A stretch of 41,633 nucleotides of DNA from Haloarculaceae archaeon. Its GTDB lineage: Archaea; Halobacteriota; Halobacteria; Halobacteriales; Haloarculaceae. The translations under genes were made by a program, and so were the position numbers. Under the pieces are notes generated by a model. That model was not told the origin of the DNA and searched no databases. It saw only the letters and a program-made list of their open reading frames with translations. The stretch covers positions 1 through 41,633 of the forward strand of contig SKTU01000023.1 in assembly GCA_007122455.1 (NCBI GenBank), in the 5' to 3' direction. Shown here in pieces: positions 7,556 to 15,531 of this stretch (positions within the stretch are counted from its first letter, which is position 1; each line of letters begins with the position of its first letter).

Positions 7556-7590
7556 AATCGCCTACCGGCTGGTCCCCGCGACAGCAAACC

Positions 7591-10209
7591 ATGAGCGAGG
7601 TTCCAGACAACTACGATCCCGAAGCGGCCGAACAGAAGTGGCGCGAGGAGTGGCAACGGTCGGACGTCTACAGCTACGCCGACGACGACGAGCGCCCGGA
7701 CTACATCATCGACACGCCACCGCCGTACCCGACCGGAAATCTTCACATCGGGAACGCGCTGGGGTGGTGTTACATGGATTTCGCCGCCCGCTATCACCGC
7801 CTGCAGGGCGACGACGTCCTCTTCCCGCAGGGGTGGGACTGCCACGGGCTCCCGACCGAAGTGAAGGTCGAGGAGAACCGGGAGATCCACCGTACCGACG
7901 TCTCCCGCGAGCAGTTCCGCGAGTGGTGTATCGAACACACCGACGAGCAGATCGGCGCGATGAAGGAGACGATGCTGACGCTCGGCTTCTCGCAGGACTG
8001 GGACCACGAGTACCGAACGATGGATCCCGACTACTGGGGGAAGACCCAGCACTCCTTCGTCGAGATGGCCGAGAAGGGGTACGTCTACCAGGACGAACAC
8101 CCGGTCAATTGGTGTCCACGGTGCGAGACGGCGATCGCCGACGCCGAAGTCGAAGCCGAGGACCGGGAGGGAACGCTCTACTACGTCACGTTCGACGGCG
8201 TCGGCAACGACGACATCGAGATCGCGACGACCCGGCCCGAACTGCTCGCTGCCTGCGTCTCGATGGCCGTCGATCCGGACGACGAGCGGTTCGAGGATCG
8301 GATCGGCGACCGCTTCGAGGTGCCGCTCTTCGGGCAGGAGATCGAACTCATCGCCGACGAGGACGTCGACAGCGAGTTCGGAACCGGCGCCGTGATGATC
8401 TGTACGTTCGGCGACAAACAGGACGTCGACTGGTGGGCCGAACACGACCTCGATCTCCGGGCGGTGTTCACCGAGGACGGCCACCTCAACGAGCTCGCCG
8501 GCGAGTTCGAAGGGCTCCCGATCGACGAGGCGAAGCCCGAGATCGCGGCCGCACTCGACGACGCTGGCTATCTCAACGCCGAGGAGCCCACCGAGCAGTC
8601 CGTCGGCTGCTGTTGGCGCTGCGATACGCCGATCGAGATCCTCTCGAAGGAGCAGTGGTTCGTCCGCGTCGATCAGGAGGAGATTCTCTCGACGGCCCAG
8701 GAGATCGAGTGGATTCCCGAGCACATGTACACCCGTCTCGAGGAGTGGACAGAGGGGATGGAGTGGGACTGGGTGATCTCCAGACAGCGCGTCTTCGCGA
8801 CGCCGATTCCCGCCTGGGAGTGTGCCGACTGCGGCCACGTCCACATCGCCGAGAGCGACGAACTGCCGGTCGACCCCAACAGCGACGAGCCCGCCATCGA
8901 CGCCTGTGGCGAATGCGGCGGCGACACGTGGATCGGCGAAACCGACGTGATGGACACGTGGATGGACTCCTCGATCTCGCCGCTCTACGTTGCCGGCTGG
9001 CCGGACGAGGCGTTCGAACCGGTCCAGCTCCGCGAGCAGGGCCACGACATCATCCGGACGTGGGCGTTCTACACGATCCTCCGGACGGCCGCGATCGAGG
9101 AGACGATCCCGTGGGAGCAGGCGCTCATCAACGGGATGGTGTTCGGCGAGGACGGCAACAAGATGTCGAAGTCGCGCGGAAACTTCGTCCAGCCCGAGGA
9201 GGTCGTCGACGAGTATGGCGCCGACGCCTTCCGCCAATCGATCGCGCTGGGCGGACAGCCGGGATCCGACATCCAGTTCCAGTGGAAGGAGGTCACCTCC
9301 GCAAGCCGATTCCAGACGAAGCTCTGGAACATCACGAAGTTCGCGACCGGCCACCTCGAGGAGTCGACGGCGGAGATCGAGGCCCCGGCCTACCGCGACG
9401 TCGACAAGTGGATCCTCTCGAAGTGTGCGCGGGTCGCCGAGTCGGTCGCCGCCGAGATGGACGAGTACCGCTTCGACAGCGCGCTCCGGGAACTGCGCGA
9501 GTTCGTCTGGCACGATCTGGCCGACGACTACCTCGAACTCGTGAAGGGACGGCTCTACGAGGGGCGACCCGGTGAGCGCGACGCAGCCCGCCACGCGCTC
9601 TACACCGCGCTGTCGGCGTCGCTTCGGATGCTCTCGCCGTTCGCCCCGTTTATCGCCGAGGAGGCGTGGGACCAGCTGCCGACCGACGGGAGCGTCCACG
9701 GCACCGACTGGCCGACGCTTCCGGAGACCGACGCCGATGCCGAGGCACGGGGGGAGCTGATCGCGTCGGTCGCCGCCGAGATCCGTAGCTGGAAATCCGA
9801 GAGCGGAATCGCGCTGAACGCCGAGCTGGACCGCATCGAGATCTACCTCGAAGAGGAGCGACCGATCGACACGTACGACCTGGCCGGCGCGGTGAACGGC
9901 CCAGTGTACATCGAGACGGGGACGCCGAACGTCGAGATGGCACCCGTCGGCGTCGACATCGACCACAGCGAACTCGGACCGGTGTTCCGGGAGAACGCCG
10001 GCGCCGTCGTCGGTCGGCTGGAGGCGGCCGACCCCGCGGAGCTGCGGGCCGAGCTGAACACGTCGGGACACGTCGAACTCGACGTCGACGGCGAGACGGT
10101 CACCGTCGAGTCGGAGATGTTCGACATCGTCGAACAGCAGCACGCCGAGAGCGGCGAGGAGGTCGTCGTTCTCGAAGCCGAAACGGCGACCGTACTCGTC
10201 TTCGAGTAG
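7591..10209 (+). CDS. valS: Valyl-tRNA synthetase
   Basis: At 872 residues this is a class Ia synthetase that charges tRNA-Val. It shows the HIGH signature as HIGN (52-55) within [17 protein letters not shown], the KMSKS signature at 524-528 ([10 protein letters not shown]), and the editing domain CP1 between them (about 170-360, including [18 protein letters not shown]) that removes misactivated threonine. Archaeal-type CxxC zinc knuckles occur (WCPRC, CWRC, CADC, CGEC). The C-terminal anticodon-binding region starts near 610. The protein is strongly acidic, as in haloarchaea. There is no Shine-Dalgarno sequence directly before the ATG at 7591 and the likely promoter is 125 nt upstream, so translation may depend on the leader described above. 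It ends 6 nt from the convergent DedA gene. Confidence 0.97.
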   Translation: MSEVPDNYDPEAAEQKWREEWQRSDVYSYADDDERPDYIIDTPPPYPTGNLHIGNALGWCYMDFAARYHRLQGDDVLFPQGWDCHGLPTEVKVEENREIHRTDVSREQFREWCIEHTDEQIGAMKETMLTLGFSQDWDHEYRTMDPDYWGKTQHSFVEMAEKGYVYQDEHPVNWCPRCETAIADAEVEAEDREGTLYYVTFDGVGNDDIEIATTRPELLAACVSMAVDPDDERFEDRIGDRFEVPLFGQEIELIADEDVDSEFGTGAVMICTFGDKQDVDWWAEHDLDLRAVFTEDGHLNELAGEFEGLPIDEAKPEIAAALDDAGYLNAEEPTEQSVGCCWRCDTPIEILSKEQWFVRVDQEEILSTAQEIEWIPEHMYTRLEEWTEGMEWDWVISRQRVFATPIPAWECADCGHVHIAESDELPVDPNSDEPAIDACGECGGDTWIGETDVMDTWMDSSISPLYVAGWPDEAFEPVQLREQGHDIIRTWAFYTILRTAAIEETIPWEQALINGMVFGEDGNKMSKSRGNFVQPEEVVDEYGADAFRQSIALGGQPGSDIQFQWKEVTSASRFQTKLWNITKFATGHLEESTAEIEAPAYRDVDKWILSKCARVAESVAAEMDEYRFDSALRELREFVWHDLADDYLELVKGRLYEGRPGERDAARHALYTALSASLRMLSPFAPFIAEEAWDQLPTDGSVHGTDWPTLPETDADAEARGELIASVAAEIRSWKSESGIALNAELDRIEIYLEEERPIDTYDLAGAVNGPVYIETGTPNVEMAPVGVDIDHSELGPVFRENAGAVVGRLEAADPAELRAELNTSGHVELDVDGETVTVESEMFDIVEQQHAESGEEVVVLEAETATVLVFE

Positions 10210-10215
10210 CGTCGA

Positions 10216-10776
10216 CTACGGCGTCGGGAGAAACCGGATCGTCGAAACGAGGCCCTTGGCCACCGCGACGAGCAGCAACACGTAGAGCGCGTTGCCGACG
10301 GTCGAAAAGAGCAGAAACCGGCCGACTGGATAGCGGCTTAGTCCGGCGGGGATGCTCATCAGACAGCGAACGAGCGGGACGGCGTTGGTAACGCAGAGGC
10401 CGGCACCGCCGAACCGCTGGAACGTCCGGGTGACGAACTTCATTCGGCGCTTGCCGACGCGCTTTCGAACGTAGTTCGGGAGCCGCCGGAGATACGGTAC
10501 CCGTCGACGGATCCCGATGAACTCGGGGCGCTCCTCGTTGAACGCCCGATACAGCGTCCACTGACCGAGCGTCGAGGCGACGACACTCCCCGCACAGACC
10601 AAAAGCAGCGACCACCCGGACGGGGAGAGGACAGCGACGTAGCCGACGAACAGCGCACCGGGAGGCGTGAACTTCCCCACGACCATTCCGTCGAAGTAGA
10701 ACAGCACCAACAGAAGTGGCACGACTACCACCGGCAGGAGTGAGAGAACCACACTGACGAGGTCGATCCCGAGCAC
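10216..10776 (-). CDS. DedA/VTT-domain membrane protein
   Basis: The 186-residue integral membrane protein fits the DedA (SNARE-associated, VTT) family, which is linked to lipid flipping and proton-dependent membrane homeostasis. Hydrophobic segments lie near the N-terminus (VVLSLLPVVVVPLLLVLFYF), at about 45-75, and as a C-terminal pair. The family region FGGAGLCVTNAVPLVRCLMSIPAG with its re-entrant Pro/Arg motif and the following GNALYVLLLVAVA are visible; a basic stretch (RKRVGKRRMKF) precedes it. I chose GTG at 10776 because the minus-strand TATA-like TTTAAGT at 10801-10807 is 28 nt before it. A GTG at 10800 would add 8 residues but lies next to the TATA element. The gene is divergent from the DUF6360-like gene. 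Confidence 0.75.
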   Translation of the reverse strand: MLGIDLVSVVLSLLPVVVVPLLLVLFYFDGMVVGKFTPPGALFVGYVAVLSPSGWSLLLVCAGSVVASTLGQWTLYRAFNEERPEFIGIRRRVPYLRRLPNYVRKRVGKRRMKFVTRTFQRFGGAGLCVTNAVPLVRCLMSIPAGLSRYPVGRFLLFSTVGNALYVLLLVAVAKGLVSTIRFLPTP

Positions 10777-10800
10777 CGATACGGTAATTGAGCCGATCAC

Positions 10801-10807
10801 ACTTAAA
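10801..10807 (-). promoter_or_regulatory. TATA-like element of the DedA gene
   Basis: The minus strand reads TTTAAGT here. Its distance of 28 nt to the GTG at 10776 decides between that start and the earlier GTG at 10800. Confidence 0.45.
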
Positions 10808-10855
10808 CCGATTCGCGGGCGTCACCCTTAGGCCGATTCGACGCCACGTCTCCGT

Positions 10856-11134
10856 ATGGCTGACCGAATCCTACCGGTCAACGCGTACACGACGCTGGAT
10901 CTACTCGAGGGGCGCGCGGAGGGACACGGCTTCGAGGAGGAGGCCTACGCCGTGTTGAACGTCACCTCGTCACGGGACAACCCCGACCACGTGAAACTCC
11001 AGCTCGAACTCGACAACACGGAACTGGAACGGCTTCAGCCGCACGCCGACACGGTTCGGCTGTCGGCCGCAGAAGCGCGTAAGCTGGCCGCAGCGCTGGA
11101 AGAACACGCCGAGAACGTCGAGAGGGAGGCGTGA
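10856..11134 (+). CDS. DUF6360-like small haloarchaeal protein
   Basis: The 92-residue soluble protein resembles a haloarchaea-only family I recall as DUF6360. Characteristic stretches are NAYTTLDLLEGRAEGHGFEEE, AVLNVTSSRDNPDHVKLQLELDN and a C-terminal helix LSAAEARKLAAALEEHAENVE. There are no cysteines, membrane segments or known catalytic motifs. The compact alternation of beta-strand and helix suggests a small alpha/beta fold, but the function is unknown. It is followed after 22 nt by the CPCC protein gene on the same strand, so the two may be cotranscribed. Confidence 0.65.
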   Translation: MADRILPVNAYTTLDLLEGRAEGHGFEEEAYAVLNVTSSRDNPDHVKLQLELDNTELERLQPHADTVRLSAAEARKLAAALEEHAENVEREA

Positions 11135-11156
11135 GCGACGTCGCGACACCGAACGA

Positions 11157-11459
11157 ATGAGTCCCCAGAGATCCGACCGAGACGGGAGTCCCGTCTCCCG
11201 CGAACTCGGCTGCTGCCCCTGCTGTGGCTATCGGACGCTGTCGCCCGGACGGCCGGGGTCCTACGAGACGTGCCCCGTCTGCGGGTGGCTCGACGACATG
11301 TACGGCTTCTACTATCCGAACGCCGAAAGCGACTACAACTACGTGTCGCTCGTCGAGGCTCGCGAGAACGTCGCGCGGTTCGGCGCGTGCGCTCCCGACG
11401 CGGTCGAGGAGACGCGCGAGCCCGACGAACCGCGCGATCCGAACCACCCGTACCAGTAG
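11157..11459 (+). CDS. Cysteine-rich CPCC domain protein
   Basis: The 100-residue protein contains the CPCC module (PF14206-like): GCCPCCGYRTLSPGRPGSYETCPVCGW, here at about residues 20-46 (two Cys pairs forming a zinc ribbon). It is followed by an aromatic acidic segment DDMYGFYYPNAESDYNYVSLVEARENVARFG. CPCC proteins occur sporadically in bacteria and a few archaea, often next to toxin or phage-like loci, and their role is unknown. Here the neighbours are ordinary chromosomal genes. The start ATG at 11157 is 22 nt after the DUF6360-like stop, without an obvious Shine-Dalgarno sequence. The C-terminal 25 residues are acidic and proline-containing and probably disordered. Confidence 0.75.
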   Translation: MSPQRSDRDGSPVSRELGCCPCCGYRTLSPGRPGSYETCPVCGWLDDMYGFYYPNAESDYNYVSLVEARENVARFGACAPDAVEETREPDEPRDPNHPYQ

Positions 11460-11498
11460 TCGTCGCGACCCGACGCCTCCGTCGATCACGGAGCGCGT

Positions 11499-11978
11499 TC
11501 AGTTCACCCGGCGCCGTTCGACGATCGCCTCCATCTCCGAGAGTGCGGCCCTCGCTTCGCGACGGTTCGCCTCAAGCTCCATCACCGTCTCGTCCGACAG
11601 TTCGAGGTCGGTGGCCAGGAGCAGCAGCCTATCGAGAACCGTTATCTCGAACCGCTCGTTCAACATCCCGGTACTCAACACGTCCAGGTCGCGCAGTTCG
11701 GACGGTCCGTCGGTCACGAGCGCGTCCTTTTCGGCGAGGATCCCCTCCATAACGGGGCTCCCGTCGGCCCGCGGCGGTTCGTCCAGTTGCTCGAAGATCC
11801 GCTCGATTCGGTGTATCTGTTCGACGGTGTCCTCCTTGTGGCCCGTGAACAGCGCCGCCACCTCCTCGCTCGCCGCCGCTGCTGCGAGATCGGAGTGGAG
11901 ATCGAGGATCTCGAGCTCCGCGTGGTAGAGCTTCCGCAGTTCGCGCTCGAACACGTCCGCCGGCGTCGTCTCGGTCAT
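11499..11978 (-). CDS. DUF892-type ferritin-like protein
   Basis: The 159-residue all-helical protein resembles the DUF892/YciE-YciF ferritin-like family. The core begins DVFERELRKLYHAELEILDLH (helix 1), with helix 2 containing LFTGHKEDTVEQIHRIERIFEQL. The spaced Glu/His residues (YHAE, HKED, EQIHRIE) match the first half of a diiron four-helix bundle; the second half (about 95-155) has fewer obvious ligands, so metal binding is not certain. Members are linked to stress responses. The ATG at 11978 overlaps the stop of the upstream gene (11975) by 4 nt, so the two are almost surely translationally coupled. The pair is divergent from the chromate transporter. Confidence 0.6.
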   Translation of the reverse strand: MTETTPADVFERELRKLYHAELEILDLHSDLAAAAASEEVAALFTGHKEDTVEQIHRIERIFEQLDEPPRADGSPVMEGILAEKDALVTDGPSELRDLDVLSTGMLNERFEITVLDRLLLLATDLELSDETVMELEANRREARAALSEMEAIVERRRVN

Positions 11979-12553
11979 CGGCCGTCCTCGAGCAGCATCG
12001 CTCGAAGCTGCTCCTGAATCGCCCGAGTGTCGACCTCGTCGCTCTCCAGCAGTAGCCGGATCTCCCTCGGAGAGAGTTCGTTCCCCGCCTCGAGATCCGC
12101 CAGGAGCGACGACCGGGGAAGATTCACGGCGTCGATCTCGAGATCGACGGTGTCGACGAGAATCCCGTCCGTCCGACCGGCCCGGTAGAGGGCTTCCGTG
12201 AGTAGCCACTCCGCCGGGACGGGGGCGCAGTCGGTGGACTCGTCCATCAGTGCGGTGACGCCGGTGCTGTAGAGCAGAAACGCGAGGGCGTCTCGGACGC
12301 CGTCGGCGAGCGCACGATCCTCGTCGATCGGTTGCCACCCGTCGTCGCGGGCGCCGAACAGCTTCCGTCGCTCGTCCGCCTCGAGATGTTCGAAGAGGAT
12401 CGGGAAGTCGAGCAGCGAGTTGTACACCCGCTCGCGGATGTCCCGGCGCCGCTGGTAGCGTTGCTGTTTCGCGTGCTCACCCTCGTAGGCCTTCTCGCCG
12501 GTCAGCCATCGGCGGTCCTCCGACGTCAGCATCGCGTTCTTCCGACTGGTCAT
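11975..12553 (-). CDS. Haloarchaeal protein of unknown function
   Basis: The 192-residue soluble protein starts with a segment I have seen repeatedly in haloarchaeal proteins of unknown function: LTSEDRRWLTGEKAYEGEHA followed by KQQRYQRRRDIRERVYNSLLDF (about residues 9-50). The rest is helical and acidic, with no cysteines other than one and no membrane segment. The basic block RRRDIRER could bind nucleic acid, but this is only inference. The ATG at 12553 is 28 nt downstream of a TATA-like element (minus TTTAC, 12579-12583); an internal ATG at 12532 would also keep the conserved region. It overlaps the ferritin-like gene by 4 nt and shares the divergent promoter region with chrA. Confidence 0.65.
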   Translation of the reverse strand: MTSRKNAMLTSEDRRWLTGEKAYEGEHAKQQRYQRRRDIRERVYNSLLDFPILFEHLEADERRKLFGARDDGWQPIDEDRALADGVRDALAFLLYSTGVTALMDESTDCAPVPAEWLLTEALYRAGRTDGILVDTVDLEIDAVNLPRSSLLADLEAGNELSPREIRLLLESDEVDTRAIQEQLRAMLLEDGR

Positions 12554-12618
12554 ACTCGTCGTAGAGGTCCTGACCCACGTAAACGCGGCGATAGTATACA
12601 TCTATACATATACGGTAT

Positions 12619-12636
12619 GGGTAAATCTATTTACCC
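12619..12636. promoter_or_regulatory. Perfect inverted repeat over the chrA promoter
   Basis: GGGTAAATCTATTTACCC is a perfect 8-bp inverted repeat with a 2-nt centre. Its right half contains CTATTTA (12627-12633), which lies 27 nt before the ATG at 12657 and is the best TATA candidate for that strand. A dimeric repressor bound here would block TBP. Its location in the divergent region makes it a good candidate operator for chrA, perhaps also for the minus-strand pair. Confidence 0.5.
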
Positions 12637-12656
12637 CTGTGAACGGATGGGAGGCC

Positions 12657-12764
12657 ATGACAGCGGAAACTGAGCTGCCCCTCGTGAATCCGGGGTCGTC
12701 CTCGTGGGGCTACTCGACCGACGGAGAGTTCTTGCGAAACCAGCCGCCCGTCCGGGGGGGGTGA
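12657..12764 (+). CDS. 35-codon ORF preceding or belonging to chrA
   Basis: This ORF begins at the ATG predicted to be the leaderless start (27 nt from CTATTTA) and reads MTAETELPLVNPGSSSWGYS and so on, ending PPVRGG-stop. Its codons mostly end in G or C, as real genes here do, while the competing chrA frame over the same bases does not. It ends at TGA 12762-12764 straight after a run of eight G. One extra G would fuse it in frame to the transporter. Alternatively it is a true leader peptide, because its stop overlaps a GTG start of chrA (GTGA, 12761-12764), an arrangement used in translational coupling. Confidence 0.45.
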   Translation: MTAETELPLVNPGSSSWGYSTDGEFLRNQPPVRGG

Positions 12765-14122
12765 GGGTGGCCGAGTCGACAGCGGACGCCGTCGAATCGT
12801 ATCGCGGGGAGCCGACGCGCTCGAAGCTCGTCGAGATCGCGAAATACTACCTGTTCATCGGGATCGTCGGATTCGGGGGGCCGCTCGTCCACATCGCCAT
12901 GATGGAGGACGACCTGGTAGGCGAGGGGAGTCGCGAGTGGACGGACGAATCCACCTTCATGGAGGGGTTGGCGATCTGCAACATGCTTCCAGGTCCCGCA
13001 TCGACGCAACTCGGGATATTCATGGGCTGGATTCGTGCCGGAAAACTGGGGGCGCTCGTCGCCGGTTTCTTCTTCATGCTGCCGACGTTCGTTCTCGTCG
13101 TCTTCTTCTCGTGGCTCTACTTCGCCTACCAGGAGGTTCCGAGCGTCGAAGCGGCCTTTTACGGCATCAATCCCGTCGTCATCGGATTGATCGTCGGTGC
13201 CGCCTGGTCGATGGCGCAGACTGCCTTCGCGGGCGGAAGAGACCACGTCGAGATCACCGTCCTCGGCGAGGAGTGGTCGATCGACTTCCTGCTCGTCGCT
13301 CTTTTGGCCGCGGCGATCGTCGCGACGGCGACGCTCGGCTCGAACCCCGTCGTTCAGTTCGTCGTCGCGGGCGTCGTCGCGGTCGCAGTGTACCGCTCGT
13401 CGTGGGTACGCGAGAACGTTCGGACCGTGACGCTGTGGGCGATCGTCGCCGCGATCGCCGTCACGGTGTTCGCTCTCCGGGATCGGCTGTTGGATCTGCT
13501 CGGTCCGTCAGCTCGAGCCGCCCTGGAAGCCAGTCCGATCTGGGAGGTTCTGGTCGTGACGTGGGCGAATCCGTGGATCCAGCTGTTCGCGTTCATGGTG
13601 TACACCGGATCGTTCATCTACGGCGGCGGCCTGGTGCTCATCCCGTTTATCGAGCTGTACGTCGTACAGGAGTTCGGCTGGATGACCGGCCGCGAGTTCG
13701 TCGACGGGATCGCCATCGGTCAGCTCTCGCCGGGACCGGTCGTGATGACGACCGCCTTCGTCGGCTACAAGCTACTGCTCGACGTCTCGGGTGGGTTGAT
13801 CTGGATCGCCGTGCTCGGAGCGCTCGTCGCGACGATCGGCGCGTTCGGTCCCTCCTTCGTGTTCATCATGGGCTTTTTCCCGTACTTCGCGAAGGTTCGG
13901 GAGAACGACGTCGTCCAGACCGCCCTGATCGGCGTCAACGCGGCGGTCGTCGGGGCGATCCTCGGCGCGACCGTAACGCTCGCCGCGGAGTCGTTCGTCG
14001 ACGCGTTCACCGTCGCGCTCGCGGTCGTGACGTTCGGGCTGTTCCACCGCGGCGTTCACGCCGCGTATCTCATCCTCGGCGGCGGCGCCGTCGGGATGAC
14101 GTGGTTCTTCCTCGTGCTGTGA
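12761..14122 (+). CDS. chrA: Chromate transporter, CHR family (two-domain)
   Basis: The protein (453 residues from GTG 12761) is a long-chain ChrA, an inner-membrane transporter for chromate efflux. It consists of two homologous CHR domains of about 180 residues. The first has FIGIVGFGGPLVHIAMM and CNMLPGPASTQLGIFMGW. The second has YTGSFIYGGGLVLIPFIE and GQLSPGPVVMTTAFVGYK. About 10-11 hydrophobic segments are visible. The N-terminus is unclear: GTG codons at 12704, 12761 and 12767 are possible, or the real start is ATG 12657 with a frameshift at the G run 12754-12761. The conserved CHR domain begins only at about residue 20 of this model, so the core is intact. Sulfate or another oxyanion as substrate cannot be excluded. 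Confidence 0.88.
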   Translation: MRVAESTADAVESYRGEPTRSKLVEIAKYYLFIGIVGFGGPLVHIAMMEDDLVGEGSREWTDESTFMEGLAICNMLPGPASTQLGIFMGWIRAGKLGALVAGFFFMLPTFVLVVFFSWLYFAYQEVPSVEAAFYGINPVVIGLIVGAAWSMAQTAFAGGRDHVEITVLGEEWSIDFLLVALLAAAIVATATLGSNPVVQFVVAGVVAVAVYRSSWVRENVRTVTLWAIVAAIAVTVFALRDRLLDLLGPSARAALEASPIWEVLVVTWANPWIQLFAFMVYTGSFIYGGGLVLIPFIELYVVQEFGWMTGREFVDGIAIGQLSPGPVVMTTAFVGYKLLLDVSGGLIWIAVLGALVATIGAFGPSFVFIMGFFPYFAKVRENDVVQTALIGVNAAVVGAILGATVTLAAESFVDAFTVALAVVTFGLFHRGVHAAYLILGGGAVGMTWFFLVL

Positions 14123-14150
14123 ATGCTGCCCGAATCCCCGTCGCCGACGG

Positions 14151-14726
14151 CTACGACTCCGCGCCGAAGATCGTCCTGACGTCGGCCCACGAGTCGGCGA
14201 CGTGAGCCCCGCGACAGGCGGACGGGTCGCTGTACGGATGCCGCATCAGGACCCCTTCCTTGCCCGCCGAGAGGGCGTTGGCGACGTTGCCGTGGTAGTC
14301 GTCGACGAGCGCGTCGCCGGGGAGTGTACCCTTGTCGGCGGGGACCTCCTCGTGGAAGCCGTCGTAGTGAATACCGTGTTCGTCGAGCCACGCCTTCGAG
14401 ATCTCGTGGGTGTCGGGCCAGCGGTGGGTGGCGATCTCGATCCGGTAGTCGTCCGCGAGCGCGGCGAGGGCGTCGTCGACTCCCGGGCGAGGATCCATGC
14501 CGCCGAAATACCACGCCGGCCGGTCGGCCATCAGCTCGTTTATCACGTCCCCGATGTGGACGTCGTGGTCCGGGATCGGAAACGACCAGTCGTCGACGGC
14601 GTCGGGGGCGATCGAAACGCCGTAGGCGTCCTCGAGGTGGGTACAGAGCCGCGGCATCTGCTCGGCGACGACGCCGTCGAGATCGACGAGCAGCGTCGAG
14701 CCGCGAGGGAGGGGGCGGTCGGTCAT
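14151..14726 (-). CDS. HAD-family 5'-nucleotidase-like phosphatase
   Basis: The 191-residue protein has a HAD phosphatase layout like the 5'(3')-deoxyribonucleotidase (NT5C) group. Motif I is LLVDLDGVVAEQMP (nucleophile Asp15 and Asp17), motif II is the Thr in IEIATHRWP, the Lys candidate is KAWLDEHG or KGTL, and motif III is the acidic pair in DALVDDYHGN. It probably removes phosphate from a nucleotide or sugar phosphate. The ATG at 14726 is 27 nt from TTAA in a 12-bp palindrome (14748-14759), which supports a leaderless start. A shorter paralogue with the same order of motifs lies at 15532-16083, with an MBL hydrolase between them. Confidence 0.75.
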   Translation of the reverse strand: MTDRPLPRGSTLLVDLDGVVAEQMPRLCTHLEDAYGVSIAPDAVDDWSFPIPDHDVHIGDVINELMADRPAWYFGGMDPRPGVDDALAALADDYRIEIATHRWPDTHEISKAWLDEHGIHYDGFHEEVPADKGTLPGDALVDDYHGNVANALSAGKEGVLMRHPYSDPSACRGAHVADSWADVRTIFGAES

Positions 14727-14747
14727 CGTCGGCTGTAAGCGTCGATT

Positions 14748-14759
14748 CCCCTTAAGGGG
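14748..14759. promoter_or_regulatory. Palindromic TATA region before the HAD gene
   Basis: CCCCTTAAGGGG is a perfect 12-bp palindrome whose TTAA centre is 27 nt upstream of the minus-strand ATG at 14726. It is probably the promoter of that gene; its symmetry might also serve as a regulator site. Confidence 0.35.
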
Positions 14760-14826
14760 CGCTCTCGTCTTCGAATACAGCTATCACACCACACAGTATT
14801 ACTGGCCAGTCGTCGTAGAGCCGACC

Positions 14827-15501
14827 ATGTCGCTTCCGGACGGTGTACACGCGTTCACGCAGACGGTCGAACAGGACGGCGTCGAGAACACGATCCACCC
14901 CTCAGCGGTCGAGACGCCGAAGGGATTGCTGCTCGTCGACGTTGGATACCGTGGATCCGAGGCACAGATCGAGGCGAACCTCGAGTCGGCCGGCTTCGAG
15001 TGGGACGACGTTCGCGCGGTCGTGTTGACTCATCAGGACGGCGACCACGCGGGAGCGCTGTCGACGATCGTCGACCGGACGAATGCGGTCGTGTACGCTC
15101 ACGAGCGCTGCACCCCGTACGTCGACGGACGGATGCACCCGATCAAGATGGCCGACGGCGACCGCTACGAGCCGGTCGACGTCGACGTCGAACTCGTCGG
15201 CGGCGTCTCGTTCCGGACCGAGGCCGGCCCGATGGAGGTCGTCTTCACGCCCGGACACACGCCGGGACACGTCGTACTGTATCTCTCGGAGGCACGGTCG
15301 CTTCTCGCGGGCGACGCGCTCACCGCCGACGAATCGGGGCTACTTGGCCCGAGCGAACAGTACACCCTCGAGATGGAGGAGGCGCTCGACTCGGCGGCGG
15401 AGCTGGCGACGCGGGAGATCGAGACGGTGCTCTGTCACCACGGCGGAGTCGTCGAGGCCGACGGCGATCGGATCCGCGAGATCGTCGACTCGATGCGATA
15501 G
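14827..15501 (+). CDS. MBL-fold metallo-hydrolase
   Basis: The 224-residue protein is a one-domain metallo-beta-lactamase-fold hydrolase. Metal ligands are visible in LTHQDGDHAGAL (the HxxxDH-type motif with Gln/Asp, near 69-76), in FTPGHTPGHVVLY (His near 143), in LLAGDALT (Asp near 161) and in VLCHHGG near 204. The first motif has H-Q-D-G-D-H, as in many glyoxalase-II-like and quorum-lactonase-like proteins. The substrate is unknown. The ATG at 14827 is about 28 nt from an AT-rich GTATTACT. The HAD paralogue gene begins 30 nt downstream on the same strand, probably in the same transcript. Confidence 0.82.
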   Translation: MSLPDGVHAFTQTVEQDGVENTIHPSAVETPKGLLLVDVGYRGSEAQIEANLESAGFEWDDVRAVVLTHQDGDHAGALSTIVDRTNAVVYAHERCTPYVDGRMHPIKMADGDRYEPVDVDVELVGGVSFRTEAGPMEVVFTPGHTPGHVVLYLSEARSLLAGDALTADESGLLGPSEQYTLEMEEALDSAAELATREIETVLCHHGGVVEADGDRIREIVDSMR

Positions 15502-15531
15502 CGATTTTCCGCGGCGGCACCAACGGCAGCT

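Noticed and set aside
7540-10143. 867-codon open frame antisense to valS
   Set aside because: It mirrors valS in the opposite strand. GC-rich codon bias leaves antisense frames without stops. The protein has no coherent domain, while valS has all expected motifs.
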